Part shown: piece by piece, positions 12,980-24,191 of the stretch
Layout: each line of letters begins with the position of its first letter
Position numbering within the stretch: the first letter of the stretch is position 1
Origin: Monomorium pharaonis
Taxonomy: Eukaryota > Arthropoda > Insecta > Hymenoptera > Formicidae
Reading direction: 5' to 3'
Assembly: GCF_013373865.1 (NCBI RefSeq)
Contig: NC_050470.1
Location: 17,177,244-17,241,243, forward strand
DNA: 64,000 nt
Made by a program: the position numbers and the translations under genes
Notes under the pieces: model-generated
The model's input: the letters and a program-made list of their open reading frames with translations, nothing else
Database searches by the model: none
What the model was told of the DNA's origin: nothing

Positions 12980-13400
12980 ATGGGCAAAGTGTGCTATCAA
13001 AATCTGTTTATTAGAAAAATTTCAAACAGACTTTGTAATATCTAATAATGTCAGCAAATTACTATTAGACATGTGACAGAACCTTTTGCAATTCTACATA
13101 GTAAATTGGTGGGCAAATTCGAGCATACTGTCCAGAACCTGACATTAAATTAGCAGCAGAAAGTGAGCAGGACCTGTGCAATAATAATCTGACAACAGAT
13201 TGGCAGCAATAATATAGCAGGCTGTTGATTTGCAACAAAGTTTACTTGATTTTTGCTGCCAATTTACTGATGTAAAATGTTACATAGGTTCTATCAACAG
13301 AATGTTAGCAGAATGGGGCCTCAAGTGAGTTTAGTCTGTTAATATTTTCTATTGACGTTCTACCAACATTTTGTTAACAGAAAATGTACAGCGGCAGTTT
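12980..13400. repeat. block of short CTGC/GCAG-type degenerate motifs
   Basis: Many variants of AGCAG, CTGCTAAC, CTGCCAATTT and TGTTAGCAGA recur in both orientations, like the motif-packed elements elsewhere in the window. Clear ends are not seen, so whether it is a unit element is unsure. It lies just beyond the 3' end of Fezf. Confidence 0.4.
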
Positions 13401-13541
13401 AATACTTAGCATTAGATTCCTATTCAATTTACGATCGAAGTTTCAGAATGTAACGTCGTAAGTAAAGGGATATTTTTATTTTTGTGGCTAAATAGAGAAA
13501 TATTCTTTCCAAGTAAGAAATTGAATGATTTTTATGTTTCT

Positions 13542-13547
13542 TTTATT
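13542..13547 (-). promoter_or_regulatory. candidate polyadenylation signal for the Fezf gene
   Basis: AATAAA on the minus strand about 108 bases beyond the stop codon. A second AATAAA lies at 13475-13480. Such hexamers are common in AT-rich DNA, so only the position supports the call. Confidence 0.4.
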
Positions 13548-13654
13548 TTTCACTTAGAAGTTTGCACCAACTGACCCATGTCAGTTGAATAGCAAGGTGA
13601 GCCAAGAATAATTGGATATTGAGTCTTCCTGGAATAGTGCATATTCTCGCTTTG

Positions 13655-14854
13655 TCACAACATCTTACTCAGAGAGTGATAACTGGTGGATCCAGGCGGG
13701 GAAAGTATAAATGGGCTGACGATAGAATGTTCCGGGCCGTGGTACACTGAGGAATAGCCTGACTGTTGATTATGATTCTGGCCCGAGGCATCTAATCCAT
13801 TAAGCACAGGCGAACCTGTATCGTGCAGTTTTCGCATATGTTTTTTAAGGTCAAAGTTTCTGCAAAAACCCTTGCCACAAATCTTGCAAGAAAACGGCTT
13901 CTTGTCATTATGTGTATGCATGTGGAAAGTCAGATTGTAGATCTGATGGAACGCCTTGTTGCAGATGTTGCATTTGTATGCCTTCTCACCGCTATGCGTG
14001 AGCTTGTGATTCTTGTAGTTACCCTTCTGATGAAAACCTTTACCGCAGAACTCGCAGACAAATGGTTTAAAATTGGCGTGTATGCGCGTATGGGTATTAA
14101 GAGTAGAACTACGATTGAAAGCCTTGCCGCACGTTACGCATTTATGCGGTTTTTCGGCAGTGTGAATAATTTTATGTCGGCAAAGTGTGCTAGCCTGGCG
14201 GAAACCCTTTCCACAAATCTTGCAGACAAATGGCCGAGCACCCGTGTGCACTGGCATATGTCTAGTTAAATTATAATGCGCATTAAACACCTTGCCGCAT
14301 TCCGGACAAGTAAAAGTTTTTTGCTTATTTGCGGTGCCAAGCTCACCACGCGGCGCCGGACTTTTCTTGCCGCGTTGATTTTCTGGTGACACACTGGTCA
14401 AATTCAGTCTCGAGGAAGCCTCCTGGATAGTCGTGGGAGGCGGCGAATTCTGCGTGACAGATTGAGTTGAAGCGGGAGGGCCTGGGAAAGCTCTTAGTAA
14501 AGGATTCGGATAGTACAGTGGATAATACTTAGACAATACAGGATAATGCTGAAGTAGATCTTGATGCCTCAAAGTCGGCACGTATTTTTCAAACGCCGAT
14601 TTTAAATGCGCTGAGTACGACGGGGAAGAGATGTTCGGCGGTTGAAGAATTGTCGTCGTCGTTGTTGTTGGGACCGCTGGCGGCGGTGGAAGCGGATTAG
14701 AGTTTTGCTCGGTCAGTCGTTTATCCGGTTCCATAATTTTTGCGATAGAGAAAGTAAGATTTCGACAAGATTCGGTCGGGGAGGTTACCCTCTCAGGTGG
14801 CAGACTCGTTGGTGTCTCAGTCGCCATTGTACTACCCGTTGAAAATGGTTGCAT
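13655..14854 (-). CDS. erm: FEZ-family zinc-finger transcription factor (Fezf / earmuff orthologue), 399 aa
   Basis: Nuclear C2H2 zinc-finger repressor; the family controls forebrain and optic-lobe neuron fate (earmuff in Drosophila, Fezf1/2 in vertebrates). Seen: an Engrailed-homology-1 repressor motif FSIAKIM at residues 35-41, a Pro/Thr-rich linker, then six consecutive C2H2 fingers: C183/C186-H199/H203, C211/C214-H227/H231, C239/C242-H255/H259, C267/C270-H283/H287, C295/C298-H311/H315 and C323/C326-H339/H344. The last finger has the four-residue His spacing. Finger sequences such as [15 protein letters not shown] and [15 protein letters not shown] are FEZ hallmarks. Length and EH1 position match vertebrate Fezf proteins; Drosophila Erm is longer. 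The frame stays open to 14974, but a polypyrimidine-CAG acceptor at 14862-14876 lies eight bases before this ATG, so I start at 14854. A second ATG nine codons on (MATETP) is a possible start. No frameshift or missing ligand is seen. Confidence 0.95.
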   Translation of the reverse strand: MQPFSTGSTMATETPTSLPPERVTSPTESCRNLTFSIAKIMEPDKRLTEQNSNPLPPPPAVPTTTTTTILQPPNISSPSYSAHLKSAFEKYVPTLRHQDLLQHYPVLSKYYPLYYPNPLLRAFPGPPASTQSVTQNSPPPTTIQEASSRLNLTSVSPENQRGKKSPAPRGELGTANKQKTFTCPECGKVFNAHYNLTRHMPVHTGARPFVCKICGKGFRQASTLCRHKIIHTAEKPHKCVTCGKAFNRSSTLNTHTRIHANFKPFVCEFCGKGFHQKGNYKNHKLTHSGEKAYKCNICNKAFHQIYNLTFHMHTHNDKKPFSCKICGKGFCRNFDLKKHMRKLHDTGSPVLNGLDASGQNHNQQSGYSSVYHGPEHSIVSPFILSPPGSTSYHSLSKML

Positions 14855-14861
14855 GGTAGAT

Positions 14862-14880
14862 CTGTAACAAAAATATTTAT
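14862..14880 (-). other. predicted 3' splice acceptor upstream of the Fezf coding exon
   Basis: On the minus strand the bases read ATAAATATTTTTGTTACAG followed by ATCTACCATG. This is a standard T-rich tract with CAG. It implies a 5' UTR exon further upstream (coordinates above 14880) and an AT-rich intron. The in-frame residues 5' of the ATG ([16 protein letters not shown]) look like translated intron. The partner donor cannot be placed from sequence alone. Confidence 0.65.
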
Positions 14881-16110
14881 TGTTAAACAGTATATTTTGA
14901 AATATCGGAATTTTAATAATTGAGAATAAATTGCATATAAGTCTTGAGAAAACATTCCCTATATTTAAAGTCATCTACAAATTAATTTTTATCGGGATTT
15001 CAATAACCTATAAGTTTTTTGTATAAGAAAAGCACTTTCTATTCAGACTTTTAAAATTCTCATGTCAAAAATATGATAATAATGCAAATAAATTATAAAA
15101 AATTAAATTAATAAGAATATCTAATATTTTCAAAAATAAATATGCTATATAATAGATAAAGAGAAGAAACGTCTATTTCTTCTTATTTCTCTAATTAAAT
15201 TCATTATAATTATTCTTCTTTGTACATTTTTTTCTATTAATGGATAAATTTTTTAAAAATATGTAATATATAATTTTTTTAAAATATATAATATAAAATT
15301 TTTACTATTACAAATACGAACACATTTATTCAAATATCCTCTAATTATCAAGCTAGATGAATATATTTTAATTTCTCTAACTTTAAGTTTCAAAGTTACA
15401 TATTGCACAAAAATTAAAATTATATAAATTATATAAGTTAATGACTTTTATATTACAATTTTATTGTAAAATAGAATATCTTATATAAACATAAACATAA
15501 AGTTAAGATTACTTATTTGGTCTACAGCGGATTTTACTGCTAAATATAATTTTTTCTCTTAATTTAATATTCTATCTAATATAAACTGCACACAGACAAT
15601 TTTATCAGTCTTGAAACATACTAGCTAAATATCGATGCTCAGAACCATCTTTAAAATCCTTCTTTACTAGAAAAAACTGCAAATAATTTAATATAAAAAA
15701 TAATATGCAATACCTCAGCCATCATTAAGCATTGATATCTAGCTAGTAACTTACAAGTATACCAAAATTGTCGGCGCATAGTTATATGAGCTAAGAATAT
15801 TAATAAAAAAACTTAACTTTATCTTCTTTATTTTCATCTTCAAATCATTTATTGGTCTAAGAATTAAGTTACTATTGAAAATATCTTATAACTTGAAAAT
15901 AAAACTAAAAATGATAAAATAAGGATATTAATATATCTTTATAGTAAACTTATTTATCGATCAATTTTTGACGCATATTGAACGTATTGAATCAGTGATT
16001 AAAAACTGATGTAGTAAATGCATATAAAAAAGCTTTGTTTGAACGTTATTTTTTATTAGACTCTTTTATAATCACGCAAATGTATATAAAACTTTTTAAA
16101 GCAAAAGAAA
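14881..16110 (-). other. AT-rich presumed 5' intron of Fezf
   Basis: About 1.2 kb with no repeat, RNA gene or credible exon that I can recognise. It lies directly upstream of the predicted acceptor, so it is probably intron. It could hold enhancers, but no motif cluster stands out. Confidence 0.4.
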
Positions 16111-16276
16111 AGAAGGTAATTATTTAGATTAAGGGACACCGCACCGATGACCTTCACCTTAACATATGTTGTCAAAGACATGACCCTGAGTAACTTTTCC
16201 TTATAACTTAACCAGCGGTCATTGTTCGTTAAAAAGTTATTAACAAAAGAAGTATAAAAACATTTATATAGAATAG

Positions 16277-16278
<2 letters not shown>

Positions 16279-16320
<42 letters not shown>
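16279..16320. repeat. (CA)n microsatellite in foldback arm
   Basis: About 21 CA units. Its counterpart in the other arm is the (GT)n at 17014-17062. Confidence 0.95.
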
Positions 16321-16322
<2 letters not shown>

Positions 16323-17013
16323 GAGGTACAAAAACGAACGCGTTGGTCCTTTACACGATATGGTCGACGAAAATACTATTATGTTAATTATTTTGTTGAA
16401 TATTTCTTCAAATGTAAATATTCGTTTCTCGAACGTATCGATGCGTTTTTTACAATTATGGCTGAACTGTATCCACAAATAAATGAATGACTATGTATAG
16501 AACTTAATAAATCTGCTACTTTATTTCATAAAACATAAATTTAATTTTCCACTGAAAGATATGCCAATTATTAACAAAATTAATATACAAATACATAAAT
16601 AAATATATAAATACTTTGCATTAAAATATTTATGTTTTTAATTGCAAGAGAATATATTCTCAAAAAACGCGTAGGCGGGGGAGGAACTTTGCCCCTTCCC
16701 CTGCACCCCCTGCCAATAATTTTTCCTAACTCTAACCCACCAATTTTATGTCGCTATATGGTTAATGCGAAAACAGTAGAAAAATGTAAAGCACTGATAT
16801 CATATATCGTATTTATGAAACGTAAAGTAAACGTCCATGCTTGTACAGTACCACATAGGTTTGCGACTTTCCACGCTGTTCGTTTCCACTGTTTTCGCAT
16901 TAACCAAATAGCGACATAAAATTGGTGGGCTAGAGTTAGGAAAAATAACGGGGAGGGGGTGCAGGGAGAGGACGGAGCCCCTCCCTTGCCCACGCGTTCC
17001 TTTTTGCATCTTC

Positions 17014-17062
17014 CGTGTGTGTGCGTGTGCGTGTGCGTGTGCGTGTGTGTGTGTGTGTGTGT
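17014..17062. repeat. (GT)n microsatellite in foldback arm
   Basis: GT units with periodic GC interruptions (GTGTGC). It mirrors the CA tract at 16279-16320. Confidence 0.95.
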
Positions 17063-17118
17063 TTTAAACTTCTTTTGTTAATAACTTTTTAACGAACAAT
17101 GACCGCCGATTAAGTTAC

Positions 17119-17160
17119 TCAAGGTCATGTCCTTGACAACATATGTCAAGATCAAGGTCA
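17119..17160. promoter_or_regulatory. two TCAAGGTCA nuclear-receptor-type half-sites in F2
   Basis: TCAAGGTCA at 17119-17127 and again at 17152-17160. This is the extended half-site bound as a monomer by NR5A/FTZ-F1-class and ERR receptors. Sequence match only; activity is unknown. Confidence 0.35.
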
Positions 17161-17193
17161 TCGGCGCGGTGTCCCTTAATCTAAATAATTACC

Positions 17194-18905
17194 GAAAAGA
17201 ATTCTGAAAGTAATTAATCTTTTATAGTAAATGATCAGAAATGATATCACAACGAGATTATGATAATGTACAATTTCTACTTTGACATAAAGTATATCAT
17301 CATAACATCATTGCAATATTACTCTGTAATAAAACGAATATATCGTAGGTCTTAACATGAGTTATATATTACAATATGTAATAGTGATATCGCTTGTGAC
17401 CTATCGAGAATTGAAGCTGATGTAATTATAATGTAATTCTTTTATATACCTAATGCGCAAATAGAAAACTTTAAAATAATTTATTTTTCTTTTGAATCTT
17501 ATTGAATTTTTTCTTACAATTGCTACGATTTCAAAGTGCATAATTTTATGGGTAATTTCAAAACTTATATAATACCTTATATATCTTATTGGGTTTAACA
17601 TGTTTATTAATAAGTAATTTGGTTAATTTAATATAACTTAAATTAGAAAAAAATCACGAATGAAACAGTAAGATCCTAATCTTGGACATTCGGTGTCTTA
17701 ATCAAATGTCTTATTCGTTCTGCCATACCAACTATTTGAGTTTCGGCTTTACAAACACGATGTATAATAAATGCAGAAATTAACAATAATAGTAAATTAT
17801 TGCGTATTAAATAAATTTTTGTGTGAATTAATGAAAAAGATATATTATAACATATTCAAAATTTTGAAAAATCCGTGATGTATCAAAGACTATTTGTCTC
17901 TTTGTTAGTGTATGTAATTTTACTAATCGTACGAAAAAAGTACCCAAATCATGGCAATTAAATGAGAGTTATTTATTAACAACTCTCCTTTTGCAGTTCT
18001 TAATATTTATACACACATTAATAGAACATATATTAGTAAGTTTGAAATATGCTGTATTACTTGGTATTCGTTCCATTGAATATCCATTAACGGGTTTCAT
18101 ATTTATAAAAAAAAGAAAAACACAATTAAACGCTTTTAAATAAAGAAATTAGCTGATGTTGAGTTTTAGCAAAGAAACATATGATTATCTATTTTATATC
18201 TTTTTTAAATATGTGTTTTATTATTTTATTGTTCTCCATTTTCTAAATTTTTTGTTCATAAGCATTATTATTTTAATAAATTAATCAATTCATAAAGTCA
18301 ATTTATCTATGATGTTTTAAGAAAATAATTTTATAAACTATTACATATTATTTTATTTTCCTTTTTTGTCACAAAAAACTTACAGATATTTTTAGTTTTA
18401 TTTTGACTAATTTGCAAAAAGATAATTTTCTTTTAACTTTACCTTAAAATCATCGTAAAACAATGGTATTCCAAAAAATTTTATATAATTTTCTATAATT
18501 TATTAATACCTATTATAACAAAATATAAATGGTTTAGTTCAATTTATTAAATTTTACTAAAATTATAATAAAATTTTTTAAAAATATTATGTTGATGTGT
18601 ACATGTCCATGAGTATAATAATAAATTTTAAGATAAAATTTTATTTATATTTGTATGATTAATCTACATGTAATATAATTAATATGTAACGTTTTTAATT
18701 ACATATTAATAAGAAGAGAGAAAAATCAATTTAATATATATAAAATTCTTTTTTATTGTATAATACCTTGATAGAAAAATATATTGCATTTGTAATTATG
18801 TAATTAAATAATTATAGTCAGAAATTTTATTTTATGATAATTATTACTATAATATTGATAATAATAATTATGCATATTTTAAATGCTTATGATTGTTTTA
18901 CAACT
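17194..18905. other. AT-rich spacer, no feature seen
   Basis: No gene, RNA or element end recognised over 1.7 kb. Confidence 0.5.
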
Positions 18906-18910
18906 TACTT

Positions 18911-19008
18911 GGGCTGTGTTTCGATATTAATGCCAGTACTGAAAACCTATAGTGTACGTAACGGAAACTATAGATTTTCAATGCTGGTAGTAATATAGGA
19001 ACACAGCC
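18911..19008. mobile_element. 98 bp MITE
   Basis: GGCTGTGTTTCGATATTAAT at the left pairs with ATATAGGAACACAGCC at the right. The arms continue GCCAGTACTGAAAACCTATAG against CTATAGATTTTCAATGCTGG. Confidence 0.75.
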
Positions 19009-19356
19009 TTAAACTATAATGAAATCTCCATTTTGATTATAGCAACCATTTCATAAATTGCATAGACCAATATTATGCTTATAAGAAATTTAATATAGTT
19101 TAAACAAACAGTAATTTATATTGTTGAATAACTATAAAAATATGATTTGGTCCAAAAATGACTATAAATTATATTGAGATTATGGTGATTACCGCAACTA
19201 TTTTTTTTCTCTCGGTGTATTTTTAAGAATATTTTTAGAATATTTTCCAATGCAAATATATATGTAATTTAAATGTAGATTTACGCATGATAATTGTACC
19301 TTTAAGCTAGCGATTAAGTATGTAATGTGATAGGAGAAAATGAATAGCAGAATTGA

Positions 19357-19537
19357 ATGAAACGTGAAATGGCCACCACAGTAGAAGCTTCCTCGGAGAT
19401 ATTGAGAAAGGTTTGCGTTGAAAGTAGAAATGTTTGCTCCGTGGTGTTACGTTTGAAACAGCTTAGAATAACAGCTGGAATTGAATGGGATTTCGTTGGC
19501 GATTCTATAAAATACTCGCAACTCTATAAATCGAATA
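19357..19537 (+). CDS. possible small exon, function unknown
   Basis: An ATG frame of about 60 codons with mixed, non-repetitive composition runs to a good donor-like sequence (AGGGTAAGT, intron start about 19538). The predicted peptide begins MKREMATTVEASSEILRKVC and has no domain I recognise. No acceptor, promoter or partner exon can be assigned. It could equally be chance or a transposon relic. Confidence 0.15.
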
Positions 19538-19599
19538 GGGTAAGTGGTACAATTACTGTGCTCTGACCAGTTACTGTGTCGCTTTGTTTATTTCTACTT

Positions 19600-20530
19600 T
19601 TTGAAGAATATGTAATTATCGAATTGACAATTATAATTTTTTAATATAAAGTTTACATATCAATTAATATTTTTGAACTAAAAGCAGGATACTATTTAAT
19701 ATTCTAAATGTAAAAAGAAATAACTTAAATTCATTACATAGGTTTTATGAGAATTATTCGCATATGCTCAGCAGAAACGTTGAAGAAAAGTAGGTAACAT
19801 ACGGCTAAGTATTATACATGATAATATGTTATACATTGAAAAAAAGTTTTCTTCTGTTTTCAAATACCGTCTATGTTATATAAAATTAAAAACATAATTG
19901 ATTTTTTACATATTTTTATTTATAATTATTTAATTCAATAAATAAACTACAATTATGTCTTGTATCTATTACTGTACAATATCTAAGCTGAATCTACACG
20001 CTAGTTTGCAATTACTGTGTCCCCTCGCGGCAACAAGTTAACCTAAAGCATAACCTATCCTCGCATCGATGTTAATAACTGCAGCATAATTTTTACGACG
20101 GTATACAATATCTCAAAAAACTATCATAAACAATTGTTTCTAAGGCACAGTAATCAGTATAGATATCCAATATCTACAGCACAGTAATTGTAAATTGGCA
20201 TTTTCAGACCCACAATAACTATAGCATCAACATTCCCTTTTTAATTTTATTATTATTTAAGGATTTTTTAATATTCTAAGTGAAAAAAAATTTAATTTAT
20301 GAAAAAGAAGTTTAAATCATAAATAAGACTTATTTAAACATAAAAAAAATAAAACTTTAATTTTTTAAAAGACTAAAAGCGATAGCAGCTGGTTTAAGGG
20401 ACACAGTATTTGTATCATCTACCCTAGTAGTTATCAAATCTCGATTCAAGATTTACAATAGAATCAATCTGGCTGCAATAAGCTTGCATAATTAGAGACG
20501 TATCCGTATTAAACAAAATTTAATATTTTG
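19600..20530. other. AT-rich spacer with recurrent ATTACTGTG motif
   Basis: Short variants of AATTACTGTG / CACAGTAAT recur at about 19552, 19570, 20012, 20146 and 20180 in both orientations. This suggests a decayed motif-packed element, but no ends are visible. Confidence 0.35.
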
Positions 20531-20535
20531 TTTCT

Positions 20536-21250
20536 AAGGGGACTAGTGAGGTTTGAAGATGTTGAAAATTAGCTTGCGTTTAATTGTTAATAACAAAGCC
20601 ACGGATGAATATAAAACTTTTATTTTTTAACTACAGTATTAACTACAATATTATAAAGTTAAGAAATCTACTCAGAATTATTCCAGAGTGAATAATTTCG
20701 ATGTTCCAATGTAATAATATATCATAAGTATAATAATATATGTTGCATTTGTGTGTGTGTATGTGTGTGTATGTGTGTGTATGCGGTTTTACCACGATTC
20801 CGGAAAAAGATTTTAAGAAATCTAAATAATATTTCGTCTCTTTTGGCTTTCTTCTAAAAATTAAACCTAAAAAATTAAAAATAAAATTAACACAATGGCG
20901 TCTAAACAAACTTTTTTACATTTTTTGTTTTTTAGACATTTTGTTTTATTTTTATCTTTCTTAGGTATAATTTTTAAGGAAGTCAAAAGAGAGAAAATAT
21001 TTTTACGATTTCTCAAAATCTTTTTTTATTTTACTGGAATTGTGATAAAACCGCAAATACAACAATTTATATTATTAAATTGGAACACCGAAATTGTTCA
21101 CTCTGGAATGATTCTAAGTGAATATTTTTACTTTATGATGTTGTAGTTAATACTGTAAAAAATAAAAAAGTTTTACATTCATCCGCAGCTTTGTTATTAA
21201 TAATTAAACGCAAGCCAATTTTTGACATTTTAAACCTTACTAGTCCCCTT
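20536..21250. mobile_element. foldback element, 715 bp
   Basis: AAGGGGACTAGTGAGGTTTG at the left and CCTTACTAGTCCCCTT at the right are inverted ends. The arms run about 300 bp (GCTTGCGTTTAATTGTTAAT against ATTAATAATTAAACGCAAGC). A GT microsatellite is at 20751-20784 in the left arm. The two small frames inside are arm products. Confidence 0.85.
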
Positions 21251-21387
21251 AAAAAAAAAATTGCACATTTATAAAGCTATCTTGTCTCTTAAAATAAATA
21301 ATATTAATCAAAAATTCTTTTGATATTATTTCATTATTAAATAATAATAAAATATATTTAAAAAGAGAAAAGGAAGAGAATAAAGAG

Positions 21388-21440
<53 letters not shown>
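21388..21440. repeat. (GA)n microsatellite
   Basis: About 25 GA units with one AAA interruption. Confidence 0.95.
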
Positions 21441-21441
<1 letters not shown>

Positions 21442-22142
21442 CACAGAAAATTTCAATATTATTAATTATCAATTTAATATTGTAATATTCTGATTTAACT
21501 TAAAAAATGTGTTTTAAGTTCAAAGGTAAGAGTAAAAGAATGCAATTTGAAAAACTAGAAAATGTACATCAAATCGTATAAAAAATATATTACCCGGGAA
21601 AAAATGGAAGAGATCTGAACAACTCTGATCAAATCTCATCAATCAGATCTAGTTTGATCAAAATATTGGCCCTATCTGATCAGATCCAATCAGACATGAG
21701 TATATCTGATCCAGTCCTAGCGGACATGGTCACCTTTACGAAAAAATGTGATCATATGAAAAAATCTAATCATATATAACTTTATATGTAACTATGTTTG
21801 TATAAAATTATATAAAATTTAAAATTCTATTTTTATATTTCCTCCATTCTCGGAAGCTCTTTCCGAGTTGCGGAAGTCCACCAATTCTTGAATAACAAAA
21901 ATAATATACACTACACTTTGTTGCTAGTGCTAGATAACTGGATGGTTTTCTTTTATAGGCCTGTTGGAGTAAATTTTCTCACGAGAAAGAGAAGCGCCGC
22001 GCTTTCGCCTAGCAGCGATTTTACGAACTACTCGCGGCTGTATATATTTAAATAAGTTTATATTTTGAGGCATTGTATTGTGATCTGATCATATACAACT
22101 CTATATGATTATTTAAGTTTGTATGTGATTCTGTATGACATG

Positions 22143-22152
<10 letters not shown>

Positions 22153-22187
<35 letters not shown>
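22153..22187. repeat. (GT)n microsatellite
   Basis: About 17 GT units. Confidence 0.95.
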
Positions 22188-22188
<1 letters not shown>

Positions 22189-22335
22189 CGTTAATTTTTC
22201 AAAAATTGAGACAACTATTTTTATTATAAAAAAAATCAATTTTTTTATCCAAAAATCATTTAAGCTCCTCCTTCACAGGAGTTATTATCTATATTTGATA
22301 TAATGTCCAACATTAAGTGTAAAAATTAATAATAA

Positions 22336-22622
22336 CAGCCACACAAAAAAAGTGGTCTGGCCTGTATACCAGACCCATGTATTTCTATGGATTTTGGCCT
22401 GCTGAATCCAAATCTGATGTCAGAATTGGTAGATTGGTTCGCTGTTTCGAGAAAAACATCAGCGAAAATGTTCGTTTTGTGGATTTTCGAGTTTTTTTGA
22501 GGTTTCCTTGAAACAGCGAACCAATCCACGAATTCTGACATCAGATTTGGATTCAGCAGGCTAAAATCCATAAGAATATATAAGTCTGATATACAGGCCA
22601 GACCACTTTTTTGTGCAGCTGT
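22336..22622. mobile_element. 287 bp palindromic MITE, family M3
   Basis: CAGCCACACAAAAAAAGTGG at the left pairs with the ACCACTTTTTTGTGCAGCTG end on the right. The arms of about 130 bp include GGTCTGGCCTGTATA/TATACAGGCCAGACC and AATCCAAATCTGATGTCAGA/TCTGACATCAGATTTGGATT. The 104-residue minus-strand frame over it is the palindrome read through. It is nested in the 21591-23205 element. Confidence 0.88.
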
Positions 22623-22625
22623 GCA

Positions 22626-22675
22626 CAGCCACATACGCAAAAAAAAAAGTAGTCTGGCCTGTATACCAGACCTAT
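22626..22675. repeat. partial second copy of MITE M3
   Basis: CAGCCACATACGCAAAA...AGTAGTCTGGCCTGTATACC repeats the left end of M3 directly after the complete copy. Only about 50 bases remain. Confidence 0.8.
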
Positions 22676-23419
22676 GATAAAACAGATAAAAACAAAATTT
22701 TTATAAATTATACATTAATGAGATATGCTCAGATCCGGTAAGATTTGACGCGCAATGTCTCGTGAGATCTTAGGAGACTTTACTTAATTTGATAATGTTA
22801 GATTAGATTTGACGAGATCTGATTCGATCAGCTGCTTAACTTCGTAGGTCAAAAATGATCAGATCTGGTGAGATAAACTCACATCTGACTGAATCTGATC
22901 AGACCTCGCGAGATCTAATGAGCAATGTCCGCTCGTACCTCAGGAGATCTGCACTGATCGGATAATATTCGATTAGATCGGAAGAGATCCGATTAGATCT
23001 GCGATTTTATATCGAGCAAAGGCAATGGTCAGATCTGGTCGGAGTATAGTTTGATCTGTCGGGCTGGATCTGATCAGATCTGGCTGTGCAGACCTGCAGA
23101 GATAAAATTGTATTCAATCAAACCTGAGTTTACTTGAATTTCAAATCTGTTTGTATCTCATTTTATCAAAGCAGACATAGTCAAATCTCCATTTTTTCCC
23201 GGGTATTGATAAGGAAACAAACAGAAGTAAAAACGCGTTTTTGGAATTCAATTTGTTGCAAAAGATAATCATTTATGTCTATATTAAGAATTCCAAACAC
23301 TACTTCAGACACCTTTTACTTTTTTTATATATTAAAAAAAATGTAAAAATTATAAAGTCATCGGATGATTAACCATTTAGTAATGGTAATAAGTAATGGT
23401 AATTTAGTTGTGGTAATAA

Positions 23420-23480
23420 CCCAGCAAACACAAAGTTACATGTAACGTGCCTGTTAGTTATAATTTCCCACTCAACAATT
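23420..23480. mobile_element. MITE A, left half (interrupted)
   Basis: Starts CCCAGCAAACACAAAGTTAC and runs to ACTCAACAATT, where MITE B copy 1 begins. The right half is at 23919-24024. Together they are about 167 bp and nearly fully self-complementary. Confidence 0.85.
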
Positions 23481-23918
23481 ACTAGTCCGATTACACAAGA
23501 GGTTTTTGCCATAAATCTTAGATTAGACCTGATTTCTTATATGTTTTAGGGGTCACTGAATTTAAAGCTGTTATTAGTTTTGCTCCATTACGTTAAAATT
23601 TTTAGAAATAATCAATTAATTAAGTTCATTTCTCATGAAATAATAGGTAATAGTCAGTCAGTTAGTTAATAGTAAGGTAATAGTTAGGTAATAATCAAGT
23701 AGTCATGGGTTTATGGAATTTGTACGTATAGTTTTTATGAGTTTCATAAGTTTGAAAAGTTTTAGGTTTATTGCTACAAAGTCTGGATATTGTTTCATAA
23801 GAAATGAGCTCAGTTACCTGATTATATCTAAAAATCCTGACGTGATGGAGCAAAACCGATGACAGACTTGAATTTAGCGATCTCAGAAACGTATAAGAAA
23901 TCAGGTCTATTCTCAGAT
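23481..23918. mobile_element. MITE B, copy 1, inserted in MITE A
   Basis: A palindromic unit of about 440 bp: the AGACCTGATTTCTTATATGT region at the left pairs with GTATAAGAAATCAGGTCT at the right, with TTTTGCTCCATTACGTTAA against CGTGATGGAGCAAAA. Compared with copy 2 the far right end is missing about 30 bases. It splits MITE A. Confidence 0.8.
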
Positions 23919-24024
23919 AACAATGTAATTGTAATATAACACACGTGTGTTATATTACAATTACATTGTTGAGTGGGAAATTATAACTAACAGGCACGTT
24001 ACATGTAACTTTGTGTTTGCTGGG
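23919..24024. mobile_element. MITE A, right half
   Basis: Centre palindrome TATAACACACGTGTGTTATA, then TTGAGTGGGAAATTATAACT and the terminus TGTGTTTGCTGGG. It mirrors 23420-23480 exactly over about 60 bases. Confidence 0.85.
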
Positions 24025-24191
24025 AAGTTTCAGGGAAAATAGTAAAAAAGTTAAATTGTAAAATGCTCAAAGATCAATAACTTGTTATATAAAAATCGAC
24101 TTTTCGTTATGGCTAAGAGCCATAAGTCGAATTCCATTATTACGCTGTCACAATTACTTCGACTGCGCAACGGAAAATAATGCGGACTATT

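Larger units (their letters stand above)
16113..17193. mobile_element. foldback element, family F2, 1.08 kb
   Basis: Outer arms: GGTAATTATTTAGATTAAGG-GACACCGCACCGATGACCTT at the left and the inverted AAGGTCATCGGCGCGGTGTC-CCTTAATCTAAATAATTACC at the right. The second arm pair runs AGTTATTAACAAAAGAAGT against CTTCTTTTGTTAATAACTTT, each arm carrying a microsatellite ((CA)n left, (GT)n right). An inner G/C-rich pair (16665-16765 and 16907-17005) surrounds the core ACCACATAGGTTTGCGACTT at about 16850. That core is shared with the elements near 41.2 and 60.9 kb. The open frames inside are palindrome products. Confidence 0.85.
21591..23205. mobile_element. 1.6 kb element with TACCCGGGAAAAAATGGA ends and GATC-motif arrays
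   Basis: Inverted ends TACCCGGGAAAAAATGGA (21591) and CCATTTTTTCCCGGGTA (23189-23205). Both subterminal regions are packed with degenerate, self-complementary units such as GATCAGATCTG and AGATCTGATC, many copies at 21610-21730 and 22730-23100. A MITE (22336-22622) and a GT microsatellite lie inside. No transposase frame is seen. Confidence 0.75.

Noticed and set aside
13823..14269. 148-codon plus-strand frame opposite the zinc fingers
   Set aside because: Antisense shadow of the Fezf coding exon.
14855..14974. N-terminal extension of the Fezf frame to an ATG at 14974
   Set aside because: The extra 40 residues are AT-driven and cross a good splice acceptor; the family start lies close to the EH1 motif.
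16056..16478. 140-codon minus-strand frame with poly-Cys/Val
   Set aside because: Crosses the CA microsatellite and foldback arm; no domain.
22326..22640. 104-codon minus-strand frame
   Set aside because: Lies wholly in a palindromic MITE; the two halves encode related peptides because of the symmetry.
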